From Pseudorasbora parva (Eukaryota > Chordata > Actinopteri > Cypriniformes > Gobionidae), in NCBI RefSeq assembly GCF_024679245.1, contig NC_090191.1, positions 40,359,024-40,423,023 on the forward strand: DNA of 64,000 bases, written 5' to 3'. Positions 35,976 to 48,332 of this stretch are shown in pieces. A program made the translations under genes and the position numbers. Position 1 is the stretch's first letter; the number at the start of each line of letters is the position of its first letter. The notes under the pieces were generated by a model. That model saw only the letters and a list, made by a program, of their open reading frames with translations, searched no databases and was not told where the DNA came from.

Positions 35976-36409
35976 CAGGGCTCCAGAAAAAAAAATCAAT
36001 TAAGAAGCCATCGCCACCTATAAAGGAAAAAAATAAGCGTTTAATATTTTTTTTTAAGGGCCACAAAAATTTTTATCCATCTTGGATGTCCTGGGAATTA
36101 AGATTCACTTAAAAAGAACTGAATTGCTTTTCCAACTTGAGAACTACAAACAGTCACAGAAAATTGTTCTTTACATAGACTCTGAATCAGTGTCACAGAC
36201 CATAATAATATCAGCATCACATGGCCAATGAGTATAGTTTGGTAAAAGGCAGATAAATAGTTTGATAAATTTGGTTAAAGGCAGCTCTTCACGTGAAATG
36301 ATATGGATGTAAAACATCTAGTAGCCTATAATTTGTTTGCCGTTATTTCCACAATAAAATCTTTAGTGTTTAATTGAACTGGTTTGAATGTAATTTGTAT
36401 TATGATCGA

Positions 36410-36503
36410 GAACAAATTTATTATTTGCGGGGAGAGGGGAAAAATCCCGATGCCGGCTCAACATTGTGATGTCTGTCCGCCATCTGCGATAGGCCCAACC
36501 CTA
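36410..36503 (-). mobile_element. hAT-like terminus fragment
   Basis: Ends with GGCCCAACCCTA, the complement of a TAGGGTTGGG hAT terminus. The left partner was not found. A second possible terminus, CAGGGCTCCAG, is at 35976. Confidence 0.45.
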
Positions 36504-39500
36504 GTCACTCGTTTAGTTTCCTGAATGAATTAGTGATTTGCATAGTGATTCACTATACTTAACCAAAACTATAACTTAACTGCAGCATTTTTGGCACCAG
36601 TATTGGTCTTGTGTTTAAGACCTCATGCTGTTGACGCTGCCGCTCTAGTGGCAAACCAGCCACAGTAATGCAGGACACCCATGCAGTCGTTTTACAAATT
36701 CATACAGTAATTTCTGATTAAGTACCACCCCACTTTTAAGAGAAACATCCATGTTTTAATGTCTCTAAGAGGCATTTAACTATGCAGGATGATTATAAAA
36801 ACCTGCAGGTGAATTATTAATAGGGCAAAAGACGCGTCGTATGAGGCAAGGCCTCAAAGGAAAAGAGGAACTAACTGAGATTTTATTCTGACTTCTTCCT
36901 GTGTAACTGGAAGTATTTGAGTCATGCAATAAGTATTTATATACTTACTAAACAAGTGCAAGACAACTAGCCATCTTTAACACACACAAACACACATGGT
37001 TTCTTCACAGCTCAGGGAAATACATAGCTGCATTTTCCTTGCGACAAATGATGTCTCTGACAGCAGGATGAAAGCATAGTGGTAATAACCACATCAAACA
37101 TCTAAGCACCACCAGACTTTTTGTTTGAGCTATGAGAGACCGGAGCTGCATGCTAGCAATGCCACATTGCTGATTTTAATGCGACTTTCAAACCGGGAAA
37201 AGGTTTACATGAACAACGCGGGATTACACCATGCAAACTGCCTGTAAATCAACGTCACATATGCTAGGCTTGCAAATCTGCTGGTGCGTTGATGCTACAG
37301 CCCTTTAAATCACATAAGCACATAGTTTGGGATGGTACAGGACAGAGAACCTGAGAGATTCAGATCAGATTAACATAGAAACGACATGTCCCAACCACCA
37401 GCGTATTCTTGTTTGGCTGTTAAAGCAAAAAAAAACATGTTAATCCAGACCCTGACCCCTTTGGCTCCACGACACAGCGCTGTCATAGGGGAACCAGGCC
37501 TGCTCGGCAAATCTACTTGGGTTAATGGTGTTTTGTAGTCCCTGTATTAATATGCAGAGCAGCATTGGTGAGTCGAGACGAGGCAAGACGGCGCTGGGTG
37601 CAGATCTTATGTGCTTTAATGAGACCGGGGAGTGCACATGGTAAAATATTTAAGTGGGAACGGTTACTGGGGTTCCATTCACGTGCTTTGATGATGTTCT
37701 CCGCTGGAGGTGAGGTCATTGCATGGTGCCATGGGTAGAATGAGTCATACCCTGGAAAAACAGGGGTATTGTGGGTGTGTGTAAAAGTTTTGGGGTCATT
37801 CTAGGGAGTCAGGAAGGATCTGACAGACCTTTGGAGAGCCTCCAGGTGAGTATGTTCAACAGAATTCAACATAATTTAGGAGAATAACTTCCCACTGCGA
37901 TGCACAGCACGTCTAGGACTTATGTAGAAGCCCGAGCCACTTTAGATTAAAAGTAGTTTAAGTTTCACAACTTGCTGCTTAAATAATCTGAAAAAAAACC
38001 CCAAGGGCATCGCTCAGTATGCCATACGGATAGAGTTTCCAGCATCACTTTTTCAAACAGCGGCACTCCAAATCGAAAAGACCATATTTTACTCAAGATG
38101 TTAATGAGATGACAAGTCAAAAAAGGTGGTGTAGCGCGAGTCTATGCGGGTTGCACTCAAAAACGAGCAAGTGTCCGATTTCAGAACAAAAGACCGGTTA
38201 TTTTAATGAATCAAGTTATCATTTCTTTCAATGTCCATTTCAAAACAATGCAAGCTTTGTATACAGGTTTGTGAAACTTACTGTACAATTACTGATAGAA
38301 TGACAAACGTTTGCAAGAGAGATTAGTTTAGTGATGTGAAAACACCTTTATAATAGTTACATTTTTAAGCAGCTAAAATGCCTTAGGAATAAGGGTTTCC
38401 TTTGCAATATGATACAATACCATCACAATACCAATAATATCACAATAATCTGCAACTCTGCAATAATTAATATATTGTGTATTGTGTAATATAACCACAA
38501 AGTGAGATCTGACAAGTATTAGCATGACCTTGAAGCCTCTTTATGCACATCACAAATATCCTGCAGAATCCCTCCAGGGTTTTTTTTTTATTAAACCGCA
38601 ACCTGACAGTAATTCACGTACCCTAAATATTCTAATTTAATTAGGAGTAAAAAAAAAGGATAAGTTGAGGATAAATGAAAAAGGGGGCTAGAAAAGACAG
38701 ACAGGGGTTGGTGAAAGAGCTGTAAATCACATCATTATACACATCTCCTCCTCTATTTGCCATTTAGCCTGTGATTAAGAGTAATTCAGCAAATCTCATT
38801 ACTCCAGTTTAAAGGAGCAGGAACTCACCATGAACACTTCATTAGAGTCAATCATTTTAGCCATCTGCAACAGACCAAGCTACCAAGTTTAGATTTATTT
38901 TAAACAAGCGAGGCAACACAAGTCCACGTCGCCATTCATCAACCTAACAGAACGTACTATGGAAATCTCCGCAAATGCAGTGCACATTCATGCTGAGCGC
39001 ACAGTAATCTACTGGACCTCAATGCAATTAAAACACGGTTTCGCCACATCACCTTACCAGCACATCTGCTTCATATTAGCCCCGAGGTCTCGTCCACAAC
39101 ACCCTTGTGAATGCAAAAGCTCTGTCGCTCAAACAGGACTGTGGGTAAGTAAATGGTGCTATCATGCCACCCTCTGCATACTGCACAGACGGGATTAACC
39201 GGCGGATTATCTACTAGGAGAGATTAAAGGCAGGGTGGCCACATTCGTCAAGCGTTGCGGTGGGACGTCTCTTTCCTGTGAAAAACACTTCCATATTGGG
39301 AACAAAAGATTTTCTATACGATCTACTGATCATCACATTGAGTTTTAATGGACAGAAATTATCCCGGTGTGAATATGCAAAAGACGTCGGATTTATTGGA
39401 TGAGCTGGGGTTCGTTTTTATTGTTAGATTAGAGAATGGCAACATTTGCATGCATTTTGGATTCAAAGCAGCAAATGGCAGCGGTCGCTTTCAGGCTTTT

Positions 39501-41527
39501 CAGCTGACAATCCTATGAAATTCTGGGTTTTGGTGACAGCGGATACACTGGTGATTGAGAGCATTTCCCATTTTCAAAGCAAAAAACACTGGTGCCAACA
39601 TTCGGATTATGAATCTATAATTCAGCAAACATCCCCTGATCATCTAATCCTTGCAGTATATTCCGTTACCCTTTTATATTTTGCCTGTTCTTCAGCACTG
39701 GCAAAAATAAACAAAATGGCATTCTCTGAACTGATTGAATGAAATCTAGTACTCCATGTCGGCGCTGGAAGAGCGCCTTCCAGAGAAATGTATGAGTCTC
39801 AGATGGATAGCTGTATCACCGCTAATGCATCCTTTTGTATACAAGTTCCTCATGTCCCGCAAAAATGCCTCAGATGGCGTCTCCAGTTATTACAGTCCAA
39901 TGGGAATGCCGTGTCAAGCAGGAAGTGGTGGAAATTACTAGAAGAGGGGACTATTTGGAAATTTGGAAGGGGCAGGGAAGTGCTTGACATTAAAGCCGGC
40001 CAAAACGGACTCGGTCTGCATCAGCTGTTTTGCTGCGGTAGGCGCATGACTCCACTGTGAGGTCATGTGCGAGTCCTGGCAAAGAGATTTGTTGTACTCT
40101 GGAAAAGATCCTGGGAGCTGGTTTTGATTTGGCGTGGCCGTGGGTTTCATCCCAATCTTCAACAGAACAAGTCTCACTCGAAGGTTAACAAGGACACTCG
40201 TGAGGGGAACAGGGAAGATTCTCCACTCATAAGACAGATTCAAATTTCACAGTTGATTACATCGCCAACTTGACACAACAGTCAATTATCCTGCCGTTTA
40301 TGCCGTCTGCCCGGACTCACGTAAGACTTCTCCGACAATATGGCTTCATTCATGCTCCCTAGAAATCTATAGCATTTCTATTTCAACAATGCAGGCGATT
40401 TTAGACTGAACTTCTTCAGAGTACAGACATCTGTGCAAAACAGGACACTACAAAGAGGTTGTACTTAATTACAGTTGATCGCCGGGTCCCTGTGGAGACC
40501 AAGAGGGCGCTCAATCTGAGATGTGAAAGCTCAGGTCAGTGAACATGGCCTGGCTGGGAGTCTCAAGGAGGAGAAAGTCAATTTCAGCTGCAGATAAACC
40601 GGATGCTTTGGGAAATACAGTAAAGTGTGCATTTGCTGAATGCTAATGTCTTCAAACAAGATTTTCATGGAGAAAGACTTGATTTGTGGGTTAAACTAGA
40701 ATAAACAGTGGCAGTTTACATTGGGCTGTCGATTTGGCCTCCTGGATCAATGTTTCCGGATACCACAGCCACTGTTAATATCCTCTGATACTACGTATTG
40801 GTCTCTACTAGAAGGTTGGGACGCTTCCAAAACTGTGCTTTAGTGTTCACTATAAAAGGGAGTAAACATTTAATTTTCATCCATTTCATCCATTTAGGCG
40901 CCAGCTGGCAGCCGCTTTAAGGGGCGCACGAGAGAAAAAGAGCTGAAAATACATGCAACATGAATATAGATTGTTTGGCGATACAACATCCGTTATCGTG
41001 AGAGCTCTCGCACTACACATCAGGACAGGAAACACATTACTCTGGTCCTTTTGGCATCCACCCCGTCTTCCTTTGGATCAGAGGGCAGCCAACTTATCTT
41101 GGGAGTGGCGGTAAATTACGCCAGACCACAACCCAAGTGAGACAGCTGTTGAGGAAGATCGTTTTACATGTTACCCAATTCAAAATTTCACATGCAGGGA
41201 CTCACACAAGAGAGGAACACTCCATCAGAAGGACATGATAAGGACCTTCTCAGACAGTTATTTTTGTACAGAAAATATGCAGATGTTAAGATGCAAACTA
41301 CTCTTGTTTTGGAGTGACTATCACAATTCGGTAATTTTCAGCAAAAGTTCAGCGAAGCCAAGATAATATTTTCTTGGTGACAAATCAGCAGCATTTGAAA
41401 CTATTTAAATAACATAAGAGAAAACCAAACATTTACGCCTGAAAATTGATTTATAAAATATAAAAAAATGTAGGACTTCAGTAGCACTGAAGCACTGGTC
41501 CAAATGCACTCTCACATTGACCCAGAC
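36504..41527. other. Five-kilobase stretch without recognisable repeats or genes
   Basis: This is the longest part of the window without an identifiable transposon or long array. Frames up to 101 codons lack domains, and overlapping opposed frames suggest chance. The 38690-39200 block has TAAT and AATTA cores and could be a conserved non-coding element. Confidence 0.4.
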
Positions 41528-41535
41528 CTTCATGC

Positions 41536-42576
41536 TAGGGCTGAACGATATTCTGTTTTAACATCGACATCGCGCACAGTAAACACACAGAGTTTGTTGC
41601 TGGAGTGACATGCACGTTCCTCGTGCCTGCACAGTGATTATTCGCTGAGCCGCTGCTCACCGCTCACAGCCAAACATTCACTGCTAAAATGTGCGACGAA
41701 GAGGATCCGAAGAGGAAAAAAAAAGGTTCGTACCAGAAATCATCTTTTTGGGACTATTTCGGCTACATAAAGGAGGATGTTGACCAAAAAGAGGTACTTT
41801 GCATGGAGTGTCTTGTGGCCACAAAACAAGAAAACACCACCAATTTGTCTGATCACTTAAAACGGCACCACAAAGCTCTTTACGACGAATACAAAGCAGG
41901 GCTCGACATTAACGCTTGTCCGGGACACGTGGGTGTTTTGAAGGGACAAGTGAAAGAGAATTTTACTTGCCTGACTGACAAAAGCCTGATGAAAACAAAA
42001 AATAACTAGCGAATCACCAAAATGCAAGAATGTTTGTGCATTAATTTAGTGTAAGTGGCGATCGATTGTGGATAATATATAATGAACTGACGATAATAAG
42101 GTTGTGCTGTTCACGCTCGTGCAGCCTCTCGAGGAGAAATCACTAGAGCGTTTTCCTGAATACCATCACGACTGAAAGTGACACTGATTTCATATGACAG
42201 TTCAATAAACAACTAATTAACATTCACTGAGTCACTTACATTTTAGATGCAATATTTAGTGTTGTTGTTCTATTTCAGCAGTAAAAATAGTTCACGGCAG
42301 ACCCGTAACGCGTCTCACAGCAACAAGTGTGAACGATTCAGCGTTTGAATGAATCGTTTGAATGAGCGACTCAGTGACTGACTCATTAAGACGGTCACCT
42401 GCTGCCACCTACTGGAGGTTTAGTTTCATGTTTGCACATACTTTCCAACATTTCTTAATATCACGGAATGGTAATTATTGACTTTAGCCTGAATTGATGG
42501 CTCTCAATATCGCAATATATATCGTTGGGGGGAAAAATATCGCAATGTAATTTTTTTCCAATATCGTGCAGCCCTA
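41536..42576 (+). mobile_element. hAT element carrying a BED-finger fragment
   Basis: TAGGGCTGAACGATATT and AATATCGTGCAGCCCTA are the inverted ends, flanked by CTTCATGC on both sides (41528-41535 and 42577-42584), a perfect 8-bp hAT duplication. At 1041 bp it keeps only the N-terminal part of the transposase and has lost the catalytic core, so it could move only with help from a full-length relative. Confidence 0.95.
41689..42009 (+). CDS. hAT transposase N-terminal BED zinc-finger fragment
   Basis: The 106-residue product starts MCDEEDPKRKKKG, a basic stretch that could act as a nuclear signal. A BED-type zinc finger follows: W21 and F24 in SFWDYF, the cysteine pair C38 and C41 in CMEC, the TTNLSDHLKRHH motif and H56 with H60/H61 as the remaining zinc ligands. 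BED fingers bind DNA, and in hAT transposases they recognise element ends. After about residue 70 the sequence lacks a known domain and ends at a stop. The dimerisation and catalytic regions are absent. The start lies 153 bp inside the left terminus, as expected for a hAT transposase. It could be untranslated, or act as a small DNA-binding protein. I see no evidence of use by the host. Confidence 0.8.
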   Translation: MCDEEDPKRKKKGSYQKSSFWDYFGYIKEDVDQKEVLCMECLVATKQENTTNLSDHLKRHHKALYDEYKAGLDINACPGHVGVLKGQVKENFTCLTDKSLMKTKNN

Positions 42577-42584
42577 CTTCATGC

Positions 42585-43746
42585 CCTTCCTTATTGCTGA
42601 TAAGGAATGTTATCATGTATGGAATAGTAAATTGAACAACCCATGAAACATTTTAAATGCATTATTTAATCAAAAAGAGGTATTTGGAGTTTACTAGCTT
42701 CTCTTTCCTATACAACAAAAGTGATGCCAAACCCCAAATGACAACTAAAACACTTTAAAAGTGTTCTCCAAGGTCATACAAGTATACACATGATTCTCAT
42801 GACAGGTTTAAAATCAAAACACACAATCTCCATTAATGTCAAACCAGTGGTGAAAGCAGTTGATGGCGAGTAAATGGTGTCAACATATTTGCATGATCCT
42901 GCAATAAAAGCATTGCTATAATGGCAGTCCTAAAAGTAAAGCAACATCTTCTGCACCAGTTAAACGTCACAGTAAGTGACCGTGAAGAATGTTTTACTGC
43001 CGCTAAGAGAGACTTGATACTGTATCTCTGTCTCACGGCTCTTTCATGCACCTTTCGGGCCGTATTCTTATCTCTCTCAGGACGGAGACTAAGCCGAACA
43101 GTGTGAAATGTCCTGTACGTCACAGCGATAGAGAGAGAGAGAGGCTGTGGCATTGACTGAGGTCACTCAAGGTCAACAGCCTCCACCGTCTAGTTCAATC
43201 TGTGAATTGTGTGACAATTCACAAGAGACACTCGGCTGATCCGACTGGGGTGAGGATTAATGTGATAGATGTGTTTGGTTTACGCTCTGAGAGAAAATTA
43301 AAAGCATCCGCCGCAAATTAATATACTTTTGCTGAGTCAATTAGATTAATTATGTTGCTACTGGTTCAGGTTAACCTTTCCACACCTTCCTGACAGAAAC
43401 TGGTTATTGCCTTAAAGTGGAACAGGCATGTGAAAAACCTCACCAGCCAGGTTGTAAATCATGCTTGTTATTGAAAATAAAAGCTGTTGTTGAAAAACCG
43501 CTAAGCGACTAAATTATGTCATTGGATGTCCTTGCACACTATCAATTGCCGCTTCCAGAAGGCTGTTTACAAATGTACAAATAATATAACGCCAGAGGAC
43601 ATAAATATGTTAGTACAAGGATGACACAGAAATTCACAGCACCAGACAAAAGGAATGGTTTAAATTTTGTTTGGAAAGCATCATAATAAATTACTCTACC
43701 AAAGCACGATTAGGAGACTACAGATGTTATAATGTAAATAAAGCTG
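42585..43746. other. Unassigned DNA, possible CNE at 43.18-43.40 kb
   Basis: Balanced sequence with a short GA run at 43129-43143. The block 43180-43400 includes GGATTAATGTGATAG, AAATTAATATAC and TAGATTAATTATG, a cluster of TAAT cores as seen in many developmental enhancers. No gene recognised. Confidence 0.35.
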
Positions 43747-44272
43747 GGATGGATGGATGGGTGGATGGGTGATCGGGTGGGTGGGTGGATGGATGGATGG
43801 ATGGATGGGTGGGTGGGTGATCGGGTGGGTGGATGGATGGATGGATGGATGAGTGGATGGATGGATGTGTGGGTGATCGGGTGGATGAATGGATGGATGG
43901 ATGGATGGATGGATGGATGGATGGATGGATGATCGGGTGGGTGGATGGATGGATGGATGGATGGATGGATGGATGGATGGGTGATCGGGTGGGTGGATGA
44001 ATGGATGGATGGGTGATCGGGTGGATGGATGGATGGATGGATGGATGGATGGATGGATGGATGGATGGATGGATGGATGGATGGATGGATGGATGGATGG
44101 ATGGACGATCGGGTGGGTGGATGGATGGATGAATGGGTGATCGGGTGGGTGGATGGATGGATGGATGGATGGATGGATGGGTGATCGGGTGGGTGGATGG
44201 ATGGATGGATGGATGGATGGATGGATGGATGGGTGGGTGGTTGGATGGATGGATGAGATTGAAGGATGGATG
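43747..44272. repeat. (GGAT)n satellite with GATCGGG interruptions
   Basis: GGAT/GGGT units interrupted nine times by GTGATCGGGTGGGTGG-type blocks, giving a higher-order pattern. The frames of up to 214 codons reading HPSIHPS repeats on the minus strand are translations of the array. Confidence 0.97.
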
Positions 44273-44921
44273 GAATATTGTAAGAACCACAACACCTATT
44301 AAACCTGCTTTATTCTTTACTCCACACTGATACAAACAAAACAAAAACAGCTTGAATTCATTCAAAATCACGGTAGCTGTTCCATTTTCTCTTCAGCCTT
44401 TCCTCACAGATCTGATAACAGCCATCAGACCGCACATCTCAACCAGCACCAGCAGCAGCTGCGAGTGCGTTCTTATCACGGCACAGAGACAGCAAAATGG
44501 GAATGTCATGACAGGCCGGCTTGCTGAGAGAGAAGATGTGAAGAGACTAGTAAAAAGTACTGGGACTCCCAAAACCGAAATGCTGCAGCACTCCATCATT
44601 GGAGATCCTGGGCACAGATTACAGCACACAACTAACACACAAACACACACAAATGGAGGGCATTCAGAAACAGCCAATTATATGGCAGCACATCCAACAG
44701 AATTTCACTGAAAGACATGACCATACTGCCAGGGAGAAACATTTAGGGATGCATTTCTGCTTTTATACAGAGGCATCAAATATAATTCGGCTATGGACAA
44801 TTAACGTTAAAGTATGACTAAATTAAACACTGCGTAAAGCACTATATAATTAAGCTGTCACTTCTACTACACTAGACGTGTCCTTTCAAAAGAGGAACCA
44901 ACCGATATTTCACCAGTAGGC
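44273..44921. other. Unassigned non-coding DNA
   Basis: A 119-codon plus-strand frame and a 94-codon minus-strand frame overlap at 44352-44711. Neither has a domain or splice context. Confidence 0.4.
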
Positions 44922-44963
44922 TTAAAGGGTTAGTTCACCCAAAAATGAAACTGATGTCATTAA

Positions 44964-46103
44964 AGGGGGGGTGAAATTCTGTTTCCTGCATACTGATCTT
45001 TTTACACCTTTAAAGACTTGGATTCCCATCCTAAACATAGACAAAGTTTCAAAAACTAATGTTGGACGTTTGATGGAGTATTTCTGTGTTAAAAATACTC
45101 CTTCCGGTTTCTCACAAGTTTCAGAGAGTTTTTTTCGAGTATGGGTTGACTTGACGTTACTAGAGCGGAAGGTCCTTGTATGGGCCGTACGGGCTCTTCT
45201 CCCGGTAGGGTGCGCGCGCGCGTAACTAGAGCGAGAGAGGAAATGCACGCCGTAAACACTCGCTCAGGTGCAGATCCAGTCGTCCGTGAACACTAATGTC
45301 GGTTATAGTCCGCGCCGCGCTCCACTTCATTCCTCCACTTTGACATTAAGCGACTTCAACGCTTCAACACAGCATTCTGGGAAGGCAGCGCTGCATTTAA
45401 ACCGATTTGAACGCAGCAATGCTTCAGTCGCATCGCAAAGTGGATCTCCACACTCCAAGAAGTGTGTTTTTGACGGAGCGGTCCCAGCGATAAAGGTTCG
45501 GTCCTGCTTTGGAAGCAGCCGGTGAGTAAAACAGCTTCAAATGTCTGTGCTGTTGCTTATCGTCGCGTGAGTAAACATCAGTAAACGACACGATCGCGTG
45601 CTTCCTCATTCAAATGCGCTAACGGACTTCATTGCTGTTCTATGTAACGTTATAACGTTACACTAGTCTGACGTGCAAAACCGTTTTACTTGCTACTAAG
45701 GTTTGGTCGCATACAATAGTCCATAAACCGAATCATGTCCTCATAAACTGAGAGTAAAGACAAATGTTGAGAGGCCACTAAATACAGTCCATACCACAGA
45801 GACGGACGTCCTGCTGTTTCTATTTCAGCCTCCGAATCATATATATTAGCTGAGATCGATAGCATGGGTTTCTCCACGCTTGAGGACGTCACCGCTTTGT
45901 TCGCGATCGTCATTCTTTAGCTCCGCCCACACGATACGCCTCCAGCCGCTCGTTTTTTTCCGGAAAGACTCGGTACAGCCCATATTTCTTTTATAAATAT
46001 AATAAAACTAAAGACTTTTCGGAGATATGAAGGATGCAATACTACTCTATAGGTACTCAAGATTGACATGAGATTGACTGAAACTGAGTGTTTCACCCCC
46101 CCT
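44964..46103. mobile_element. TTAA-flanked element, 1140 bp, nested
   Basis: The ends AGGGGGGGTGAAA and TTTCACCCCCCCT match perfectly, with TTAA on both sides (44960-44963 and 46104-46107). The matching empty site CATTAACTCC is at 23114-23123 in the other copy of the host element. The interior is GC-rich near 45150-45300 with a CGCGCGCGCG run. No transposase; frames of 84-108 codons are not recognisable. Confidence 0.94.
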
Positions 46104-46446
46104 TTAACTCTTCACCCTAATGTCGTTCCACACCCGTAAGACCTCCGTTCATCTTCACACACAGTTTAAGATATTTTATATTTAGTCCGAGAGCGTATGC
46201 AAGTGTATGCACACTATACTGTCCATGTCCAGATAGGGAATAAAAACATCATCAAAGTAGTCCATATGAGACATCAGTGGGTTAATTAGAGTCTCTTGAA
46301 GCGTCCAAAATACATTTGGGTCCAAAAATAACAAAAACTACGAATTTATTCAGCATTGTCTTCTCTTCCCGTGTTCCTCAAATAAAGATTCAAATGGTTC
46401 ATAAATCAGTGAATCGATCAATGATTCGGATCGCCAATGTCACATG

Positions 46447-47096
46447 AGCCGTGTCTCATTTCAGAAGGCTGCGTCCTCCGGAGGTCGCATTCGAAGGCTG
46501 CATACGTCATAAGGCCGTCTCATTTCAAAAAAGTGAGTAGGACTCTCCAAATGCGACCTTCGAATGAGTCCTTCTTTCACAGGAATTCGGAGTGTGCATG
46601 AGGTGTAGCCTTCACAGCTGGAGATAACCCACAATTCTTTGCGTCTCCGTTAACAACCGCCAATTTTTTTTTAAATATATTATATGAAAAAACGGCACCA
46701 CCGCCAGATATACATGCGAACGTAGGTGTGGTGTTTAAAATAAGTAGTTCAAGCTTTTTTGTTGGTTTTTTTAAGCTCTATTACCTCAAACAGATAGTTG
46801 TGGTAAACAGGAGTACAACTGTTTAGTGCATTTAAAACGTTTAGAACAGTACATTGCTGACAACACAAGAAACATTTCATAGTCATTTTCAAGTTATAAA
46901 TAATTTTCATTCATATAACTGGCGTGAGAGCGCAACGAGGCTGAACTTGTTGGCATAGCAACGTGATATTTCCTGTGTGTCCTACGAAGGACGTCTCGTT
47001 TAATTCTGATTGAGGACACTCCGTATACTGCATCCTACACAGGACGGGTCCTCCGGAGGACGCAGCCTTTGAAATTTTACGAAATGAGACACAGCT
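46447..47096. mobile_element. Element with AGCCGTGTCTCATTTC ends, nested
   Basis: AGCCGTGTCTCATTTC and GAAATGAGACACAGCT are inverted with one mismatch, and the GTCCTCCGGAGG motif recurs near both ends. ATG occurs on both sides (46444-46446 and 47097-47099), suggesting a 3-bp duplication, but the superfamily is not certain. It interrupts the centre of 44926-47207. No coding capacity. Confidence 0.82.
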
Positions 47097-47211
47097 ATGA
47101 TTTCAGCAGTTTGGCAGTTTGACACACGATCCAAACTGCTGAAATCACGTGACATTGGCGACATTAGGGTGAGTCATTAATTACATAAATTTCATACTAC
47201 TAACCCGTTAA

Positions 47212-48324
47212 AAACTATCAACTTTTATGGCACAAAACAATCATAGTACACATCATATTCTCTTACTCATTCTCTTACTCCTGGTCAGAGGTTTCTGTTT
47301 TAAATGTAGCTTATACATAGAGTTTAAAATAGGTTTAATAGTACACTGCAAAAATATTTAGCCGTGTGTAAATTGTAACGAAAGCATCAAAAAGGTTAAG
47401 TAACTTATGCACAGCTGGGTGAGAAATATAGACTATTTAGAAAATCTTCCAAAATAGTTGCTGGCAAAATAAATTAGAGTTAAAATAAACACAACCTTTG
47501 TATTTTGTGGCAAGGCACTAAACTAACATACAAAACCCTCATTCGTGCATAGGCATAAAAGCAGCAGGCGTTTGATGTGTATTTGCTTAATGCGGTCACA
47601 GTCTGGGAGTGTAGAGTCCACCGACATTAGGAATGATATGAACACACAGGCTTGAGGAGTGGCAGTGAGCGCCAAGAGACCAGGAATGCCATATTAAGGG
47701 GAAAAAACGGCACAGGTGAAGAGGGTTCAAAAAATATATTATTTTAATATAAAATTAAAAATAACTACAAGTTGTGTCCCTAATGAATTCATCACAGTAC
47801 ATTAAGACTTACAATTGTGTATTGCAAGTTTTCTGAAATGTTAAAACATGCAAATGAAGCCTCAGCCAATTAAAAATGTACTAATTTGCATACAATCCTA
47901 AAACAGAAATCGGCACATTGGTTAAAAATTCTCATTGAAATATTGGAGTTAAAGGGTTTTACAGCAGCAGCGCTCCAGACAGTTTGATCATGAAGTTACT
48001 ATTGTTTTGCATTGTTTTATAGTTCAGTTACTATTAATATAACATGATTTAATTACTGGAAATTCAACAATGAAGCACTGAGCTTGAATTGATATGCAAA
48101 CAAAATTAATTAATTTTTATAAGGAAAATTGAAATATTCTTCTCTTATGAAATGTACCATTGCTCTTCTATAGTCTCACACTGAATTGACCGACAGCTCC
48201 AGTGATTATAAAAGTAGAACGCTTTACTTGTGTACTTCAGTCACAAATCAAAGAAAAGTTTGTTTTTCATGAGATTTTGTGACTTCCTACTTTTTATCCA
48301 TATATTTGGAAAGGTCTAGCAAGT
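47212..48324. other. Unassigned non-coding DNA
   Basis: AT-rich, no gene or repeat boundary recognised. Confidence 0.45.
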
Positions 48325-48332
48325 CCAATGAG

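Larger units (their letters stand above)
44926..47207. mobile_element. Long-inverted-repeat TTAA element, twice interrupted
   Basis: AGGGTTAGTTCACCC opens the element and CTAACCCG closes it, flanked by TTAA at 44922-44925 and 47208-47211. The sequence from 46108 to 46440 closely follows 23119-23455 of the uninterrupted copy. Two later elements (44964-46103 and 46447-47096) split it. The right arm is mostly deleted: the centre passes directly from GTGACATTGGCGA to CATTAGGGTGAG near 47163. Confidence 0.88.

Noticed and set aside
43696..44371. Frames of 199 and 214 codons reading H-P-S-I repeats
   Set aside because: Translation of the GGAT satellite on the minus strand, with no non-repetitive domain.
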